From Candidatus Cryptobacteroides onthequi (GTDB lineage: Bacteria > Bacteroidota > Bacteroidia > Bacteroidales > UBA932), in the NCBI GenBank assembly GCA_018066125.1, contig JAGHSA010000008.1, positions 35,928-99,927 on the forward strand: a DNA stretch of 64,000 nucleotides, read 5' to 3'. This document shows, piece by piece, positions 6,168 to 14,796 of the stretch; the stretch's first letter is position 1, and each line of letters begins with the position of its first letter. A program made the translations under genes and the position numbers. Below the pieces are notes generated by a model. The model searched no databases. It was not told the DNA's origin and saw only the letters and a program-made list of their open reading frames with translations.

Positions 6168-9008
6168 TCAACGGTTGAGACCGATCAGCATCACCGGTCC
6201 GATGAGCCCGGACTCCGGGAGCGGATCTGACGGACTGAAGAATTGCCATCCTATGAATGTGAGGCGTTCCTTGCGGGGCTTTGCGGAGTCGCCGATGAGC
6301 TTGTTGGCCCAGACGTTGGTCACCTCGATCTCGAGGTGGTTGGTGCCTTGGCGCAGGGCTGTCCCGACCTCACATCTATATGGTGCATGCCAGAGCAGGC
6401 CGAGGTCCTCGCCGTTGAGACGCACCCTTGCCATGTAGCACACCTTGCCCAGATCGAGAATCGCGCCAGCCGAGCCGGTGCCTGAATCCATGCCGTCCCG
6501 GCGGGTGTCACACGAATCGCCGGAAGCCATGCCGTTCCAGCAGAAGTCGCACGAGTAGGTCATGGTGCCTGAGAAGTGTCTTACCGAGTCGAGGCTGCTC
6601 TTCGACAGGTCGCTCAGCTCATTCAGCACAATGCCGCCTGCCGGACCCTCGCGGCCATCCTGGAATGTGACCTTCCATGCCGCCTTGAGCTCTGTCACAG
6701 AGCCGCATACACGCCTCTCAGGGACTGCGTCGTCCTTCCTGGTGCGGTCGAGCACGATGAACTTCGCGTCATCCTGCGTCATGTCGAGTGTCACATATGT
6801 CCTTCCGTCCCTGACGGAGAATGCTGACGCGCCTATCCGACTTCCGTCTGCATCGAGGATGCGCACGGCACCGGCCTCTGCCCTCATCGAGAGCTCGACC
6901 GTCCTGGCCTCGGGGCTGATGTTTGCTATCCAGTAGATGTCGCCGCCGTCGATATTGCGGTGCACATATCTGACATCCCCACCCGGATCGTTCTCAAGCC
7001 TGAGATCGGGCTCTATGCCGAGGGAGGCGAGCACTTCCCTGACTGCCGCGATCTGGTCCCGGCTGCCCCTGGCATCGCATACTGTCACTCCGGCAGCCCT
7101 GAACTGCTCTATCCTGTGCTGCAATTCCGGACTCATCCTTCCGGCCTCCGAGTCTATCACCAGGAGCCTGTAGCACATGCCAGAAGGGGTGACGAGCGCA
7201 CCGTCGCGGGCCTCCATCACATTGAGGGCCATGTCGGCGTTGATGAAGTCATATCCGTACCCGAATGGAAGCTCCGGCCGGCGCTCCCTGAAGCGTGCAG
7301 TGATATTGGTGTCCTCGTCGTAGAGGTATGCTATGTCCGCCGCAAAGCGTCCCTGCTGGAGCATGTAGCTGCTGCGCCCGAGGTAGTCGTGCCATGGACG
7401 CGCCTCTCCGGCCCAGGTCTCGTGCCTTGTGATCCACTGCCCGAATGTACCCAGCCCCAGGCCCGGGAACCTGTCATCCCTCGGCTGGTGCGGCGAGCAG
7501 TGCATGATGAATCTGTTGAGACCGCAGGAGAGTGCCGCATCGGCAAGCCTCTTGAGGTTGCCGGGGAAACAGCTGCAGGCCGGGTAGTGGCCGTCCACGG
7601 TCTGCTTGCTGTGCACGGAGAATGACTCTGCCGCACAGATGTTGCCGCCGTAGATGTGCGCGGCTGAAGCGCTCTCGCGTATGTCGGCCTCCACGACAGG
7701 GGTCGATGAATAGATGCCCATGCCGTAGCGGACCCATATCGCACCCATAGGCACGGCGGCGCTGCGCTTGGCCATGAGCCCGTCACCGACGAATGCGGAA
7801 CTCTGCTCGTGAGACTCCATGTGGCACTCCATGCCGTGGCTGTGTGCCACTTCCGCCGCAAGGTCATAGTGGTTCTCGACGATGAGCTCTCCGAGGGTCT
7901 TTCTCCAGTCTTCGAGGAAGTCGTCGCTCTTCTCTGCGCTGTCTATCACCATTCCGGTGAGAACGGGCAGCCAGCGCGTGAGGTCGTAGCCTCTGCGGGA
8001 CCTGAACTGCTCTGTCATGTCGGGCGTCCAGGTGCCCTTGCCGGCCTCGTAGCTGTCCACCATCAGGTACTTGACCGTGGTGCCGAGTCTGTGGCCGCTG
8101 GCGCGGTCCATGATGCCGAGATAGTTCCTGTAATAGTCAAGCATGGCGCTGTGGCTGAGCTTGTCGGCTTCAAGACCGACGCCCGCAGCCTCCACGGGAC
8201 CATTGTGGCGCCCGAGGAGATTGTAGCCGAACCTGTAGATGGTCCATTCGCCCTTGGGGGCACGCCAGTCGAGGATGCCGTCCCTGACCCTGTCGGTGAT
8301 GTCCAGCACCTCCGAAGCAGCGTGTGCGGCTGTCGTGGCAGGGGAGTGTGCAGTGACCCTCCAGTCCACATCGAATCCGGCCTTCTTCTTCCAGGCTGCG
8401 ACGGTGTCTGATGCCGCCATGCCGTCGGTGCGCACTGCCACCACGGCGATGTCGCGGTAGTATCTGTATTTGTAGATATCTTTCGGCCACTGCGGCTCAT
8501 CCTGGAACGGACCGCTGAACTCGTACGGCTCGGGAAGGGCCTCGTGCACCCTTGTGCGGCCCTTGACCTTCATGGTCTGCCATGTCAGCTTTTTCTGCGC
8601 TCCGTCCATGGTGACCCATGGACCGCCCGTGATGCTCCAGCCGGGAGAGCTGGCTATGCTGACCTCGAGACCCAGGGAATCGGCCACGTCCAGGGCGTAG
8701 CTGAACATGTTGTCCCATTCCGGGGAAAAGAGAGGTACCCTCTTGTCGACTATCACGTCGGTAGGGTTGAGCTGGCAGTTGAACTGGTGGAATCCTGCGA
8801 TGCCGGCATCGTGCATCCATTCGAGGTCCTTGCGTATGCCCTCCCTGGTGACGTTGCCGTGCATCCAATGCCACCAGACCCTGGGACCGTACTGCGATCC
8901 CGGGGTCTGGAAATGGTCGTATATGTCCTGTGGCGACTGTGCTGCCGCAGCTCCTGACGCGAGGACTGCAGCTGCTGCCGCAATGATGAGTCTGCTGATG
9001 GCTCTCAT
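6168..9008 (-). CDS. GH106-type alpha-L-rhamnosidase
   Basis: A 946-residue exported glycoside hydrolase resembling GH106, which removes terminal alpha-L-rhamnose from pectic rhamnogalacturonans and related glycans. A signal peptide (residues 1-23, ending AAAAQ) is followed by the family-typical PRVWWHWMHGNVTREG and the (beta/alpha)8 region with GLEVSIASSPGW. The C-terminal 150 residues form a galactose-binding-like beta-sandwich (RVRLNGEDLGLLWHAPYRCE). It is somewhat shorter than characterised GH106 enzymes (about 1100). It starts 5 bp after mreB on the same strand, so co-transcription is likely, and it ends 18 bp from the convergent lyase gene. Together with the lyase and GH28-like protein it suggests pectin or glycan breakdown (inference). 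Confidence 0.8.
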   Translation of the reverse strand: MRAISRLIIAAAAAVLASGAAAAQSPQDIYDHFQTPGSQYGPRVWWHWMHGNVTREGIRKDLEWMHDAGIAGFHQFNCQLNPTDVIVDKRVPLFSPEWDNMFSYALDVADSLGLEVSIASSPGWSITGGPWVTMDGAQKKLTWQTMKVKGRTRVHEALPEPYEFSGPFQDEPQWPKDIYKYRYYRDIAVVAVRTDGMAASDTVAAWKKKAGFDVDWRVTAHSPATTAAHAASEVLDITDRVRDGILDWRAPKGEWTIYRFGYNLLGRHNGPVEAAGVGLEADKLSHSAMLDYYRNYLGIMDRASGHRLGTTVKYLMVDSYEAGKGTWTPDMTEQFRSRRGYDLTRWLPVLTGMVIDSAEKSDDFLEDWRKTLGELIVENHYDLAAEVAHSHGMECHMESHEQSSAFVGDGLMAKRSAAVPMGAIWVRYGMGIYSSTPVVEADIRESASAAHIYGGNICAAESFSVHSKQTVDGHYPACSCFPGNLKRLADAALSCGLNRFIMHCSPHQPRDDRFPGLGLGTFGQWITRHETWAGEARPWHDYLGRSSYMLQQGRFAADIAYLYDEDTNITARFRERRPELPFGYGYDFINADMALNVMEARDGALVTPSGMCYRLLVIDSEAGRMSPELQHRIEQFRAAGVTVCDARGSRDQIAAVREVLASLGIEPDLRLENDPGGDVRYVHRNIDGGDIYWIANISPEARTVELSMRAEAGAVRILDADGSRIGASAFSVRDGRTYVTLDMTQDDAKFIVLDRTRKDDAVPERRVCGSVTELKAAWKVTFQDGREGPAGGIVLNELSDLSKSSLDSVRHFSGTMTYSCDFCWNGMASGDSCDTRRDGMDSGTGSAGAILDLGKVCYMARVRLNGEDLGLLWHAPYRCEVGTALRQGTNHLEIEVTNVWANKLIGDSAKPRKERLTFIGWQFFSPSDPLPESGLIGPVMLIGLNR

Positions 9009-9013
9009 GGGGA

Positions 9014-10042
9014 CTACCTCATGAGATAAGCACAGTTGTCCGTGTTCTTGAGCGCTGTGCAGGTGCCTCGTGCCACGGCCTTGAGCGGATCCTCAGCCAC
9101 ATGGAACTGGATATTGACCCTGTCTGTGAATCTCTGGGCGATACCTCTGAGGAGAGATCCGCCGCCGGCGAGCCAGATGCCGTTCTCGACGATGTCCGAG
9201 TAGAGCTCCGGCGGAGTCTTCTCGAGCACGTGCAGGATGCTGCTCTCGATCTTGGCGATGGACTTGTCGATGCAGAGCGCGATCTCCTGATAGGTGATCT
9301 CTGTCTCTGCAGGATGTGAGGTCACGATGTTCTTGCCGTGGATCACGATAGGTACAGGCTCCTCATCTGCAGGGAGCTCGGTAAGTACGGATCCGACATG
9401 GAATTTGATTCTCTCGGCTGTCTTGAAACCTGTCCTGATGTTGTGCTGGACGGCCATATACTCCTGGATGTCGCGTGTGATCTCGTTTCCCGCGGTGCGG
9501 ACACTCTCAGATTCCACGATACCTCCGAGGGAGATGACGGCGATCTCGGTGGTTCCTCCTCCGATGTCGACCACCATATTGCCCTTAGGGGCCTCCACAT
9601 CCAGTCCGATACCGATGGCAGATGCCATAGGCTCGTGGATGAGGAAGAGATCATGGGCGCCTGCGTGCTCGCATGAGTCGCGCACAGCCCTGACCTCCAC
9701 AGGGGTACTTCCCTTGGATATGCCGACCACCATCTTGAGGCTTGGAGTGAAGAGGTGGGTGCGGTTGCCGTTGACCATCTTGATGAATCCGGTGATCATC
9801 ATCTCGGCAGCATTGAAGTCTGCGATCACTCCGTCGCGGAGCGGTCTGACCGTGTATATGTTCGGATTTGTCTTCTCGTCCATCATCTGGGCATACTTGC
9901 CCACGGCGACCATCTTGCCCGACTTGTTGTCGATGGCCACGATGCTCGGCTCGTCGAGGACGATCTTGTCATTCTGGAAGATGACCGTGTTGGCGGTGCC
10001 AAGGTCGATCGCCAGTTCTTGTCTTATCAGTGAAAATGCCAT
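9014..10042 (-). CDS. mreB: MreB/Mbl-type actin-like cell-shape protein (solitary)
   Basis: A 342-residue cytoplasmic actin homologue that forms membrane-bound filaments and directs peptidoglycan synthesis. Phosphate-1 (AIDLGTANT, residues 11-19), phosphate-2 (VVDIGGGTTEIAVISLGG) and adenosine (LAGGGSLLRGI) motifs are intact, with the N-terminal amphipathic MAFSLIRQ expected for membrane binding. It has normal length and no visible defects. Genes mreC, mreD, pbp2 and rodA are absent from the window; instead a rhamnosidase gene follows 5 bp downstream. It may therefore be a second MreB paralogue or an isolated mreB. Confidence 0.92.
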   Translation of the reverse strand: MAFSLIRQELAIDLGTANTVIFQNDKIVLDEPSIVAIDNKSGKMVAVGKYAQMMDEKTNPNIYTVRPLRDGVIADFNAAEMMITGFIKMVNGNRTHLFTPSLKMVVGISKGSTPVEVRAVRDSCEHAGAHDLFLIHEPMASAIGIGLDVEAPKGNMVVDIGGGTTEIAVISLGGIVESESVRTAGNEITRDIQEYMAVQHNIRTGFKTAERIKFHVGSVLTELPADEEPVPIVIHGKNIVTSHPAETEITYQEIALCIDKSIAKIESSILHVLEKTPPELYSDIVENGIWLAGGGSLLRGIAQRFTDRVNIQFHVAEDPLKAVARGTCTALKNTDNCAYLMR

Positions 10043-10106
10043 AGGATGCGAATTTAGTACTTTTTTCTTGAAAAGTGCAGACTGACCGAAAAACTGCCAC
10101 TTTTGT

Positions 10107-10114
10107 TATATTTG
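10107..10114 (+). promoter_or_regulatory. -7 promoter box, TATATTTG
   Basis: Exact TAnnTTTG match, 49 nt before the ATG of the nitroreductase-family gene, in the 121-bp divergent region shared with mreB. Confidence 0.55.
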
Positions 10115-10163
10115 CAGCAATGAGTCAGCACCATTGCAGACAAGGCCATAAACTCGACTTTTA

Positions 10164-10748
10164 ATGAAAAGGTTTTTCTTTTGCATCCTGGCGATGCTGT
10201 CAATCACATGCACTTGTATCGCGCAGGATGACGCAGCCTCTTTGGAAAGAGTCATCTCTTCACGCCGAAGCATACGAAGATATACCGGGCAGACCGTTAG
10301 CAGGGATGTGCTGGACCGTATCGTGAGCAATGGCCTCAAGGCCCCCAGCGGCATGAACCGCCAGAGCTATGAGCTGCGCATAGTCGATGATCCGAAGCTT
10401 CTCGAAGAGATATCCCGCTCTGTCAATCCAGATGTGAAGAGCATATTCGCAGGTGCGCCTGCAGCCATTTTCATCGCCAACGGGACGTCCTATGATCTCT
10501 CGCAGGTGGATTGCGGACTCCTTGCCCAGAACATCATGCTGTCAGCCCGGAGCCTGGGCCTCGGCAGCTGCTGTATGGGCGCTCCTGTGCGTCAGATGAA
10601 GTCGTCTGAGGCATGTGCCGGCTACATGGAGAAACTTGGTTTCAGCAAGGGCTACGATCTCCTGATCGTCATTGCTCTCGGATATCCCGATGAGAAACCC
10701 GCTGCAAGACCGCGGAAAGACAAGATGGTCAGATACGTCGACAGGTAG
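10164..10748 (+). CDS. Exported nitroreductase-family flavoprotein
   Basis: A 194-residue member of the nitroreductase fold (FMN-dependent NAD(P)H oxidoreductases). Recognisable parts are SRRSIRRYTGQ near residue 33, the substrate/FMN segment APSGMNRQSYEL, and the C-terminal GLGSCCMGAP and IALGYPDEKPAARPR. It begins with a signal sequence (KRFFFCILAMLSITCTCIAQ), so it appears to be exported, which is unusual for a family that normally uses cytoplasmic NAD(P)H. The cysteine-rich end of the signal could also be read as a weak lipobox. It stands alone between divergent mreB and convergent GH27. Substrate is unknown. Confidence 0.8.
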   Translation: MKRFFFCILAMLSITCTCIAQDDAASLERVISSRRSIRRYTGQTVSRDVLDRIVSNGLKAPSGMNRQSYELRIVDDPKLLEEISRSVNPDVKSIFAGAPAAIFIANGTSYDLSQVDCGLLAQNIMLSARSLGLGSCCMGAPVRQMKSSEACAGYMEKLGFSKGYDLLIVIALGYPDEKPAARPRKDKMVRYVDR

Positions 10749-10801
10749 GCCTGGTGACGTGTCTTCCGACAGGGGCGGCGCGGGCGAGCGCCTTGAGAAC
10801 C

Positions 10802-13141
10802 TTACTTGGTCTTGAGCAGCTTCACGCCGTGGCTTGGGACAAAGAAGTCTGTGGTTCCGGCCGGAAGGTCATGCTGACTCCATACATCGCGCAGCGTCAC
10901 ATCGTCTCCCGGATAGAAGTCTTTGTATCTGCTGAGATCTACGGTCGTGTCTTTGTGACCGCGGTTGAAGATACCGAAAGCCATGGAACCGTCATGCAGT
11001 TCGCGTGCCCATATCTCGATGTATCCGTCAACGACAACCGGCCTCGCCTGATGGCCCAAAATGTCCTGATTGATGGCGTTAACCTCGTGGTTGCAGAGCA
11101 ACTGGCGGGTGAAGTGATCCATCTGCGCCACATCACATCCTATCAGCATATTTGCTGCGAGTAATGCCCAGAGAGAAATGTGGGTGTATTGTTCATCGGT
11201 TGTGAGACGTGAGTCGCGGAGATTGTCACCCCAACCGACCTTGCCGACGATCAGCATGTCAGGGTCGTTCCAATGGTTAGGCTGTCCGTAATGGTAGAGT
11301 CCGCGCTGCTGGTCAAAGCCGATATCCTCCAGAGACTCCCAATTGTCAGTGATGTCACCTGTGGTACGCCATGAGTTTGCATCTACGGTATATCCCCACT
11401 TCCATACTTCCATCATGCCATACTGGCAGAGTGAGTAGAAAATGTCGCGGGGCTGGTTGCGCAGATGCTCTCCCATGAGCATGTAAGGGCGGATATACGA
11501 TGCCGCTGTGCCGCGGTCAACCAGGGTCGCGTGCTTGCGGGTATAGCCGCACCAGTCGTATTTCAGATAGTCGACGCCCCATTCGTTATAAGTCTGGGCG
11601 TCTTGCAGCTCATGGTCGAGGCTGCCGAGGTAGCCTCCGCAGGTGCGGTCACCAGGAGAGGAGTATATGCCGAATCGCAGGCCGTTTGAGTGAAGCCAAT
11701 CGCCGAGCAACTCCATTGACGGGAACTTCTCGTTTACAGCTATGGTGCCGTCTGCATTGCGCTCCGGCGCTTCCCATGCATCATCGATATTGATATAGTT
11801 GTAGCCATAGTCTGCGAGGCCTTTATCAATGATGGCCTGAGCAGATGAGATGACTTTCTCCTGAGAAACCGACAACCCCCAGCAGTTCCATGAGTTCCAA
11901 CCCATTGGCGGAGTGAGTGCGATCTGGTCGCCGGCACGGATGATGAGTTCGGTATCGGCTGCACCCTCAGTGTTCTGCGCGTGGAGATGGATGGCATAGT
12001 CTCCTGCGTGGGTGAGCTTGCCACTGATGCAGCAGTTGTCGCTGTCGAGAGTCAATCCATCAGGAAGGTCTGGGGATGTGATGCTCATCGGACGCCTGCC
12101 GGATACAGGTATCCTGTAAATGACCGGTGAACCTGGGCGTACACCGAACAGCATCGCTCCGTTGAAACGTGGAGCGAGTGGCTCTTCCGGGGTGAGTATA
12201 TACTTGGGAACGTAGCTGCGCCTGCATGATACTCCGGAGAGGGCGTCTGTGTACTCAGTTATAGCGCGGCAGTATCCTTTTTCGGGCAGGGGAAGTGTGA
12301 TCTCCTTTGTGCGATTCTGACCGATGGCGAGTCCCAGAGCAGTTTCGCTGAATACCTCTCCAGTTTCAGGATTATATACCTTGAAAGAGAGAGTGCCCTT
12401 CTGCTTTTCCTTGATGGGATTGGTGACGGATAACGTAATGCTTTTCTGCCCATTTACGGCTGTTTCTCTGAATGCGTATTCCATAAGGTCGCATTTGTTG
12501 AGAATCTGTATCAGGACAGGGCCATGGTACATGCCGCCCTCTGAGTCGTCGTTCCAGACGCGTATGGCCAGGACATTGTCACCATTCTGGTTGATAAGAC
12601 CGTCCTCCGCATTCACAAAGTACCATCTATCTTCTTCCCATGCTGCTGAAACGCCGTTTTCGCTGTCTGGCATCCCTCCTGTCTTGCCTATTCTCCTGCC
12701 ATTGATGTATGCTTCATCTGCATCATCGATGCGGCCACAGTAAATCCTGAGTGTTTTCTGGTAATCGGAATCCTTCAGCAGCTCTGAGGGGTTGAAGTGA
12801 ATCCGGTACCATCCGTATTCTGCCACATGTCCGACATAACCCTGGTGGTCCCATCGCTTTGTGGTGAGTATGTCCTGCCATGATGAATCATCGTAGTCAG
12901 TATTCTTCCATTCAGGATTGTCTCCGAAATGGAACTTGGCTGTCTCAAAGGACAGTTCCTTGGCAGAAGCGGAAATCGAAATGACAAACAGGGCGGCAAT
13001 GAAGCTTGCAAGTTCGTGCACCTTTTTTGACTTTCCCTTTTTGCCTGTGTAGAATTCTGAAACACTCTGTGCCATGCCTGAGATAGATGTGATAAGAAAA
13101 AGAAGGGCTGCCAGCGCAGCTGATTTGATTATGCTTGTCAT
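10802..13141 (-). CDS. GH27 alpha-galactosidase with two tandem signal-like segments
   Basis: A 779-residue exported hydrolase of GH27 (retaining alpha-galactosidase or alpha-N-acetylgalactosaminidase). Residues about 65-215 form a galactose-binding-like beta-sandwich and about 300-405 a small Ig-like region. The (beta/alpha)8 catalytic domain starts at PPMGWNSWNCWG (411-422). The nucleophile is Asp529 in LKYDWC, and Asp596 in WRTTGDI fits the acid/base. The N-terminus is odd: one signal peptide (1-25) is followed by a 15-residue charged stretch and a second signal-like segment (41-60, ending SASA). The second could be used alone from a GTG at codon 41 or could be the trace of a gene fusion. 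The promoter box at 13159-13166 lies upstream of the first ATG. Confidence 0.85.
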   Translation of the reverse strand: MTSIIKSAALAALLFLITSISGMAQSVSEFYTGKKGKSKKVHELASFIAALFVISISASAKELSFETAKFHFGDNPEWKNTDYDDSSWQDILTTKRWDHQGYVGHVAEYGWYRIHFNPSELLKDSDYQKTLRIYCGRIDDADEAYINGRRIGKTGGMPDSENGVSAAWEEDRWYFVNAEDGLINQNGDNVLAIRVWNDDSEGGMYHGPVLIQILNKCDLMEYAFRETAVNGQKSITLSVTNPIKEKQKGTLSFKVYNPETGEVFSETALGLAIGQNRTKEITLPLPEKGYCRAITEYTDALSGVSCRRSYVPKYILTPEEPLAPRFNGAMLFGVRPGSPVIYRIPVSGRRPMSITSPDLPDGLTLDSDNCCISGKLTHAGDYAIHLHAQNTEGAADTELIIRAGDQIALTPPMGWNSWNCWGLSVSQEKVISSAQAIIDKGLADYGYNYINIDDAWEAPERNADGTIAVNEKFPSMELLGDWLHSNGLRFGIYSSPGDRTCGGYLGSLDHELQDAQTYNEWGVDYLKYDWCGYTRKHATLVDRGTAASYIRPYMLMGEHLRNQPRDIFYSLCQYGMMEVWKWGYTVDANSWRTTGDITDNWESLEDIGFDQQRGLYHYGQPNHWNDPDMLIVGKVGWGDNLRDSRLTTDEQYTHISLWALLAANMLIGCDVAQMDHFTRQLLCNHEVNAINQDILGHQARPVVVDGYIEIWARELHDGSMAFGIFNRGHKDTTVDLSRYKDFYPGDDVTLRDVWSQHDLPAGTTDFFVPSHGVKLLKTK

Positions 13142-13158
13142 AATAATCGGGTTGACTC

Positions 13159-13166
13159 CAAATATA
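13159..13166 (-). promoter_or_regulatory. -7 promoter box, TATATTTG (minus)
   Basis: Exact TAnnTTTG on the minus strand, 17 nt before the GH27 start codon. Confidence 0.55.
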
Positions 13167-13234
13167 ACTTATTTCGGGCAAATAATAGTCCATTTGTATC
13201 TGGAATGTTTTTGACCCGAGAACAGATGAAGAAG

Positions 13235-13284
13235 ATTTCCGCAACTCCCGCCGCAGGGGTAAACCCTCCTCCGCCATGTGGCAT
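13235..13284 (-). repeat. Truncated hairpin repeat, copy 2
   Basis: The minus strand carries the left half of the element at 822-908 and 34332-34420 (GCGGAGGAGGGTTTACCCC, then TGCGGCGGGAGTTGCGGA). The right half that would close the stem is missing. It interrupts the weak inward extension of inverted-repeat arm B. Confidence 0.55.
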
Positions 13285-13328
13285 AGAAGAGGACGCTTTT
13301 GGCACGCATTGTTTCTGTTCACCCATGC

Positions 13329-13447
13329 TACAGATACCTGTGAGGCAGGTCAGCAGAAACAGAGGCAGCTGCAGGTGGGGTCTGTTTTTGTCAACCCCCA
13401 TTTCAGCATACTGTAGGGCATGTCCACAAAAACAAAACTTGCCAAAA
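13329..13447 (-). repeat. Arm B of the 119-bp inverted repeat
   Basis: Read on the minus strand this is 92% identical to 288-406, equal length, no indels, transitions only. Confidence 0.85.
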
Positions 13448-13488
13448 CCCCACGCGCCCTTCCTGTGCTGATATTTACGTTTTTTCCT

Positions 13489-13496
13489 TACCTTTG
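13489..13496 (+). promoter_or_regulatory. -7 promoter box, TACCTTTG
   Basis: Exact TAnnTTTG match, 40 nt before the ATG at 13537 of the M28 peptidase. Confidence 0.5.
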
Positions 13497-13536
13497 GTCA
13501 GTATTGCATCATTTTAATCAAACCACAGGTGCCGGT

Positions 13537-14796
13537 ATGAAACGCTTTATACTCTCGATATTTGTCGCTCTGGCTGCGCTTTCGGGCGGAGCACAGAGCC
13601 TGGATCATTACAAGAAAATCATAAAGGAACTCAGTTCGACAAAGTACCAGGGGCGCGGATATGCGCTCAACGGAGTCCGCAAGGCGGGAAAGTATATCGC
13701 CAGAGAATTCCGCAGGGCGGGCGTGGATGAGGTGACCCTTCAGCCGTTCTGTATCGATGTGAACTGCTATCCTGGCAGGATGGAGATGTCGGTTGACGGA
13801 AAGAAACTAGCGCCCGGGACAGAATTCACGGTACGCGAGTACTGCCCGGGAGTCGATTGCAGCGGGAAACTCTACTTTATCGATGAGGAGCGGTATGACT
13901 CCGCAAAGGTGCTCTCCGACCTGGCGAAACCGGAGAATGAAGGCTGCTTCGTGGTATGCGACTACTTCTTCTCGACGCGCCACCGTGAAGACTTCAGCAG
14001 GATGCAGTCCAGGGGAGAGTGCCTCAATGCCGGCGTGATTCTCACCTGGACCACCCCTCTGAAATTCTACAGGGCTTACTCCAATCTCTTGATAGACAAA
14101 CCTGTGGCCTGGGTCATGAGAGATCTGATCGAGGGTGCGTCAGAAGTCAGGCTAAGCTTTGAGAACAAATATCTCAAGGATTATGAGAGCGACAATGTGA
14201 TCGCAAAGGTGGAGGGACGCCGCCATGACGGATGCTACGTCTTCACGGCGCACTATGACCACCTGGGCAACCTCGGTCGCAAGACCTGCTTCCCCGGTGC
14301 GAATGACAATGCATCAGGAACTGCGGGCATCATCACTCTTGCGGAATATTACGCACAGAATACTCCCGAATATGACATGTACTTCATCGCATTCAGCGGA
14401 GAGGATACCAACCTGAATGGATCAGGATACTATGTAGAGCACCCTGTGGTGCCTCTTTCCGAGATCAGATACCTCTTCAATCTGGACATGATCGGCGATG
14501 ACAACCCTGTGATCTACTGCGAGGTCAGCGATGCCGGCATGGACGGGTACGATGAACTGGTGCGGATCAATTCGGAGAAAAAGTGCTTTGCGGGCCTGAA
14601 CAGGGGAGAGCTCGCCGGAAACAGCGACCACTGGCCCTTTGCACAGAAAGGCGTGCCTTGCATATTCTTTGAGAACAAGGAAGGAAGCGCCTTCCAGTAC
14701 TATCATACCGTAATGGATGATTTCAGCACCGTCCGATTCGAATCGTTCGAGCCCCTCATGACGCTGATCCGTACGTATTGCGAGCGCCTAAAATGA
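13537..14796 (+). CDS. Exported M28-family metallopeptidase
   Basis: A 419-residue exported zinc aminopeptidase-type enzyme. A signal peptide (1-19, ending SGGAQS) precedes a PA-like insert and the M28 core. Candidate two-zinc ligands are visible in order: His of HYDHLG, Asp of GANDNASG, catalytic Glu and ligand in SGEDTN, Asp of LDMIGDD and His of YYHTVMDD. Start 13537 was chosen because the signal peptide begins there; upstream in-frame sequence to 13420 lies within repeat arm B. The 3' end overlaps the convergent phosphodiesterase-fold lipoprotein gene by 9 bp. Specific substrate is unknown. Confidence 0.85.
   Translation: MKRFILSIFVALAALSGGAQSLDHYKKIIKELSSTKYQGRGYALNGVRKAGKYIAREFRRAGVDEVTLQPFCIDVNCYPGRMEMSVDGKKLAPGTEFTVREYCPGVDCSGKLYFIDEERYDSAKVLSDLAKPENEGCFVVCDYFFSTRHREDFSRMQSRGECLNAGVILTWTTPLKFYRAYSNLLIDKPVAWVMRDLIEGASEVRLSFENKYLKDYESDNVIAKVEGRRHDGCYVFTAHYDHLGNLGRKTCFPGANDNASGTAGIITLAEYYAQNTPEYDMYFIAFSGEDTNLNGSGYYVEHPVVPLSEIRYLFNLDMIGDDNPVIYCEVSDAGMDGYDELVRINSEKKCFAGLNRGELAGNSDHWPFAQKGVPCIFFENKEGSAFQYYHTVMDDFSTVRFESFEPLMTLIRTYCERLK

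Larger units (their letters stand above)
13142..13536. other. 395-bp intergenic region between divergent genes
   Basis: It contains the GH27 promoter box, a truncated inverted copy of the hairpin repeat (13235-13284), arm B of the 119-bp inverted repeat (13329-13447) and the promoter box of the M28 peptidase. An 87-codon minus-strand frame (13401-13138) spans the repeat but has no recognisable family. Confidence 0.75.

Noticed and set aside
9294-10085. 263-codon plus-strand frame opposite mreB
   Set aside because: Antisense to an intact, strongly recognised mreB; Ser/Thr/Ile-rich product is typical of a shadow frame.
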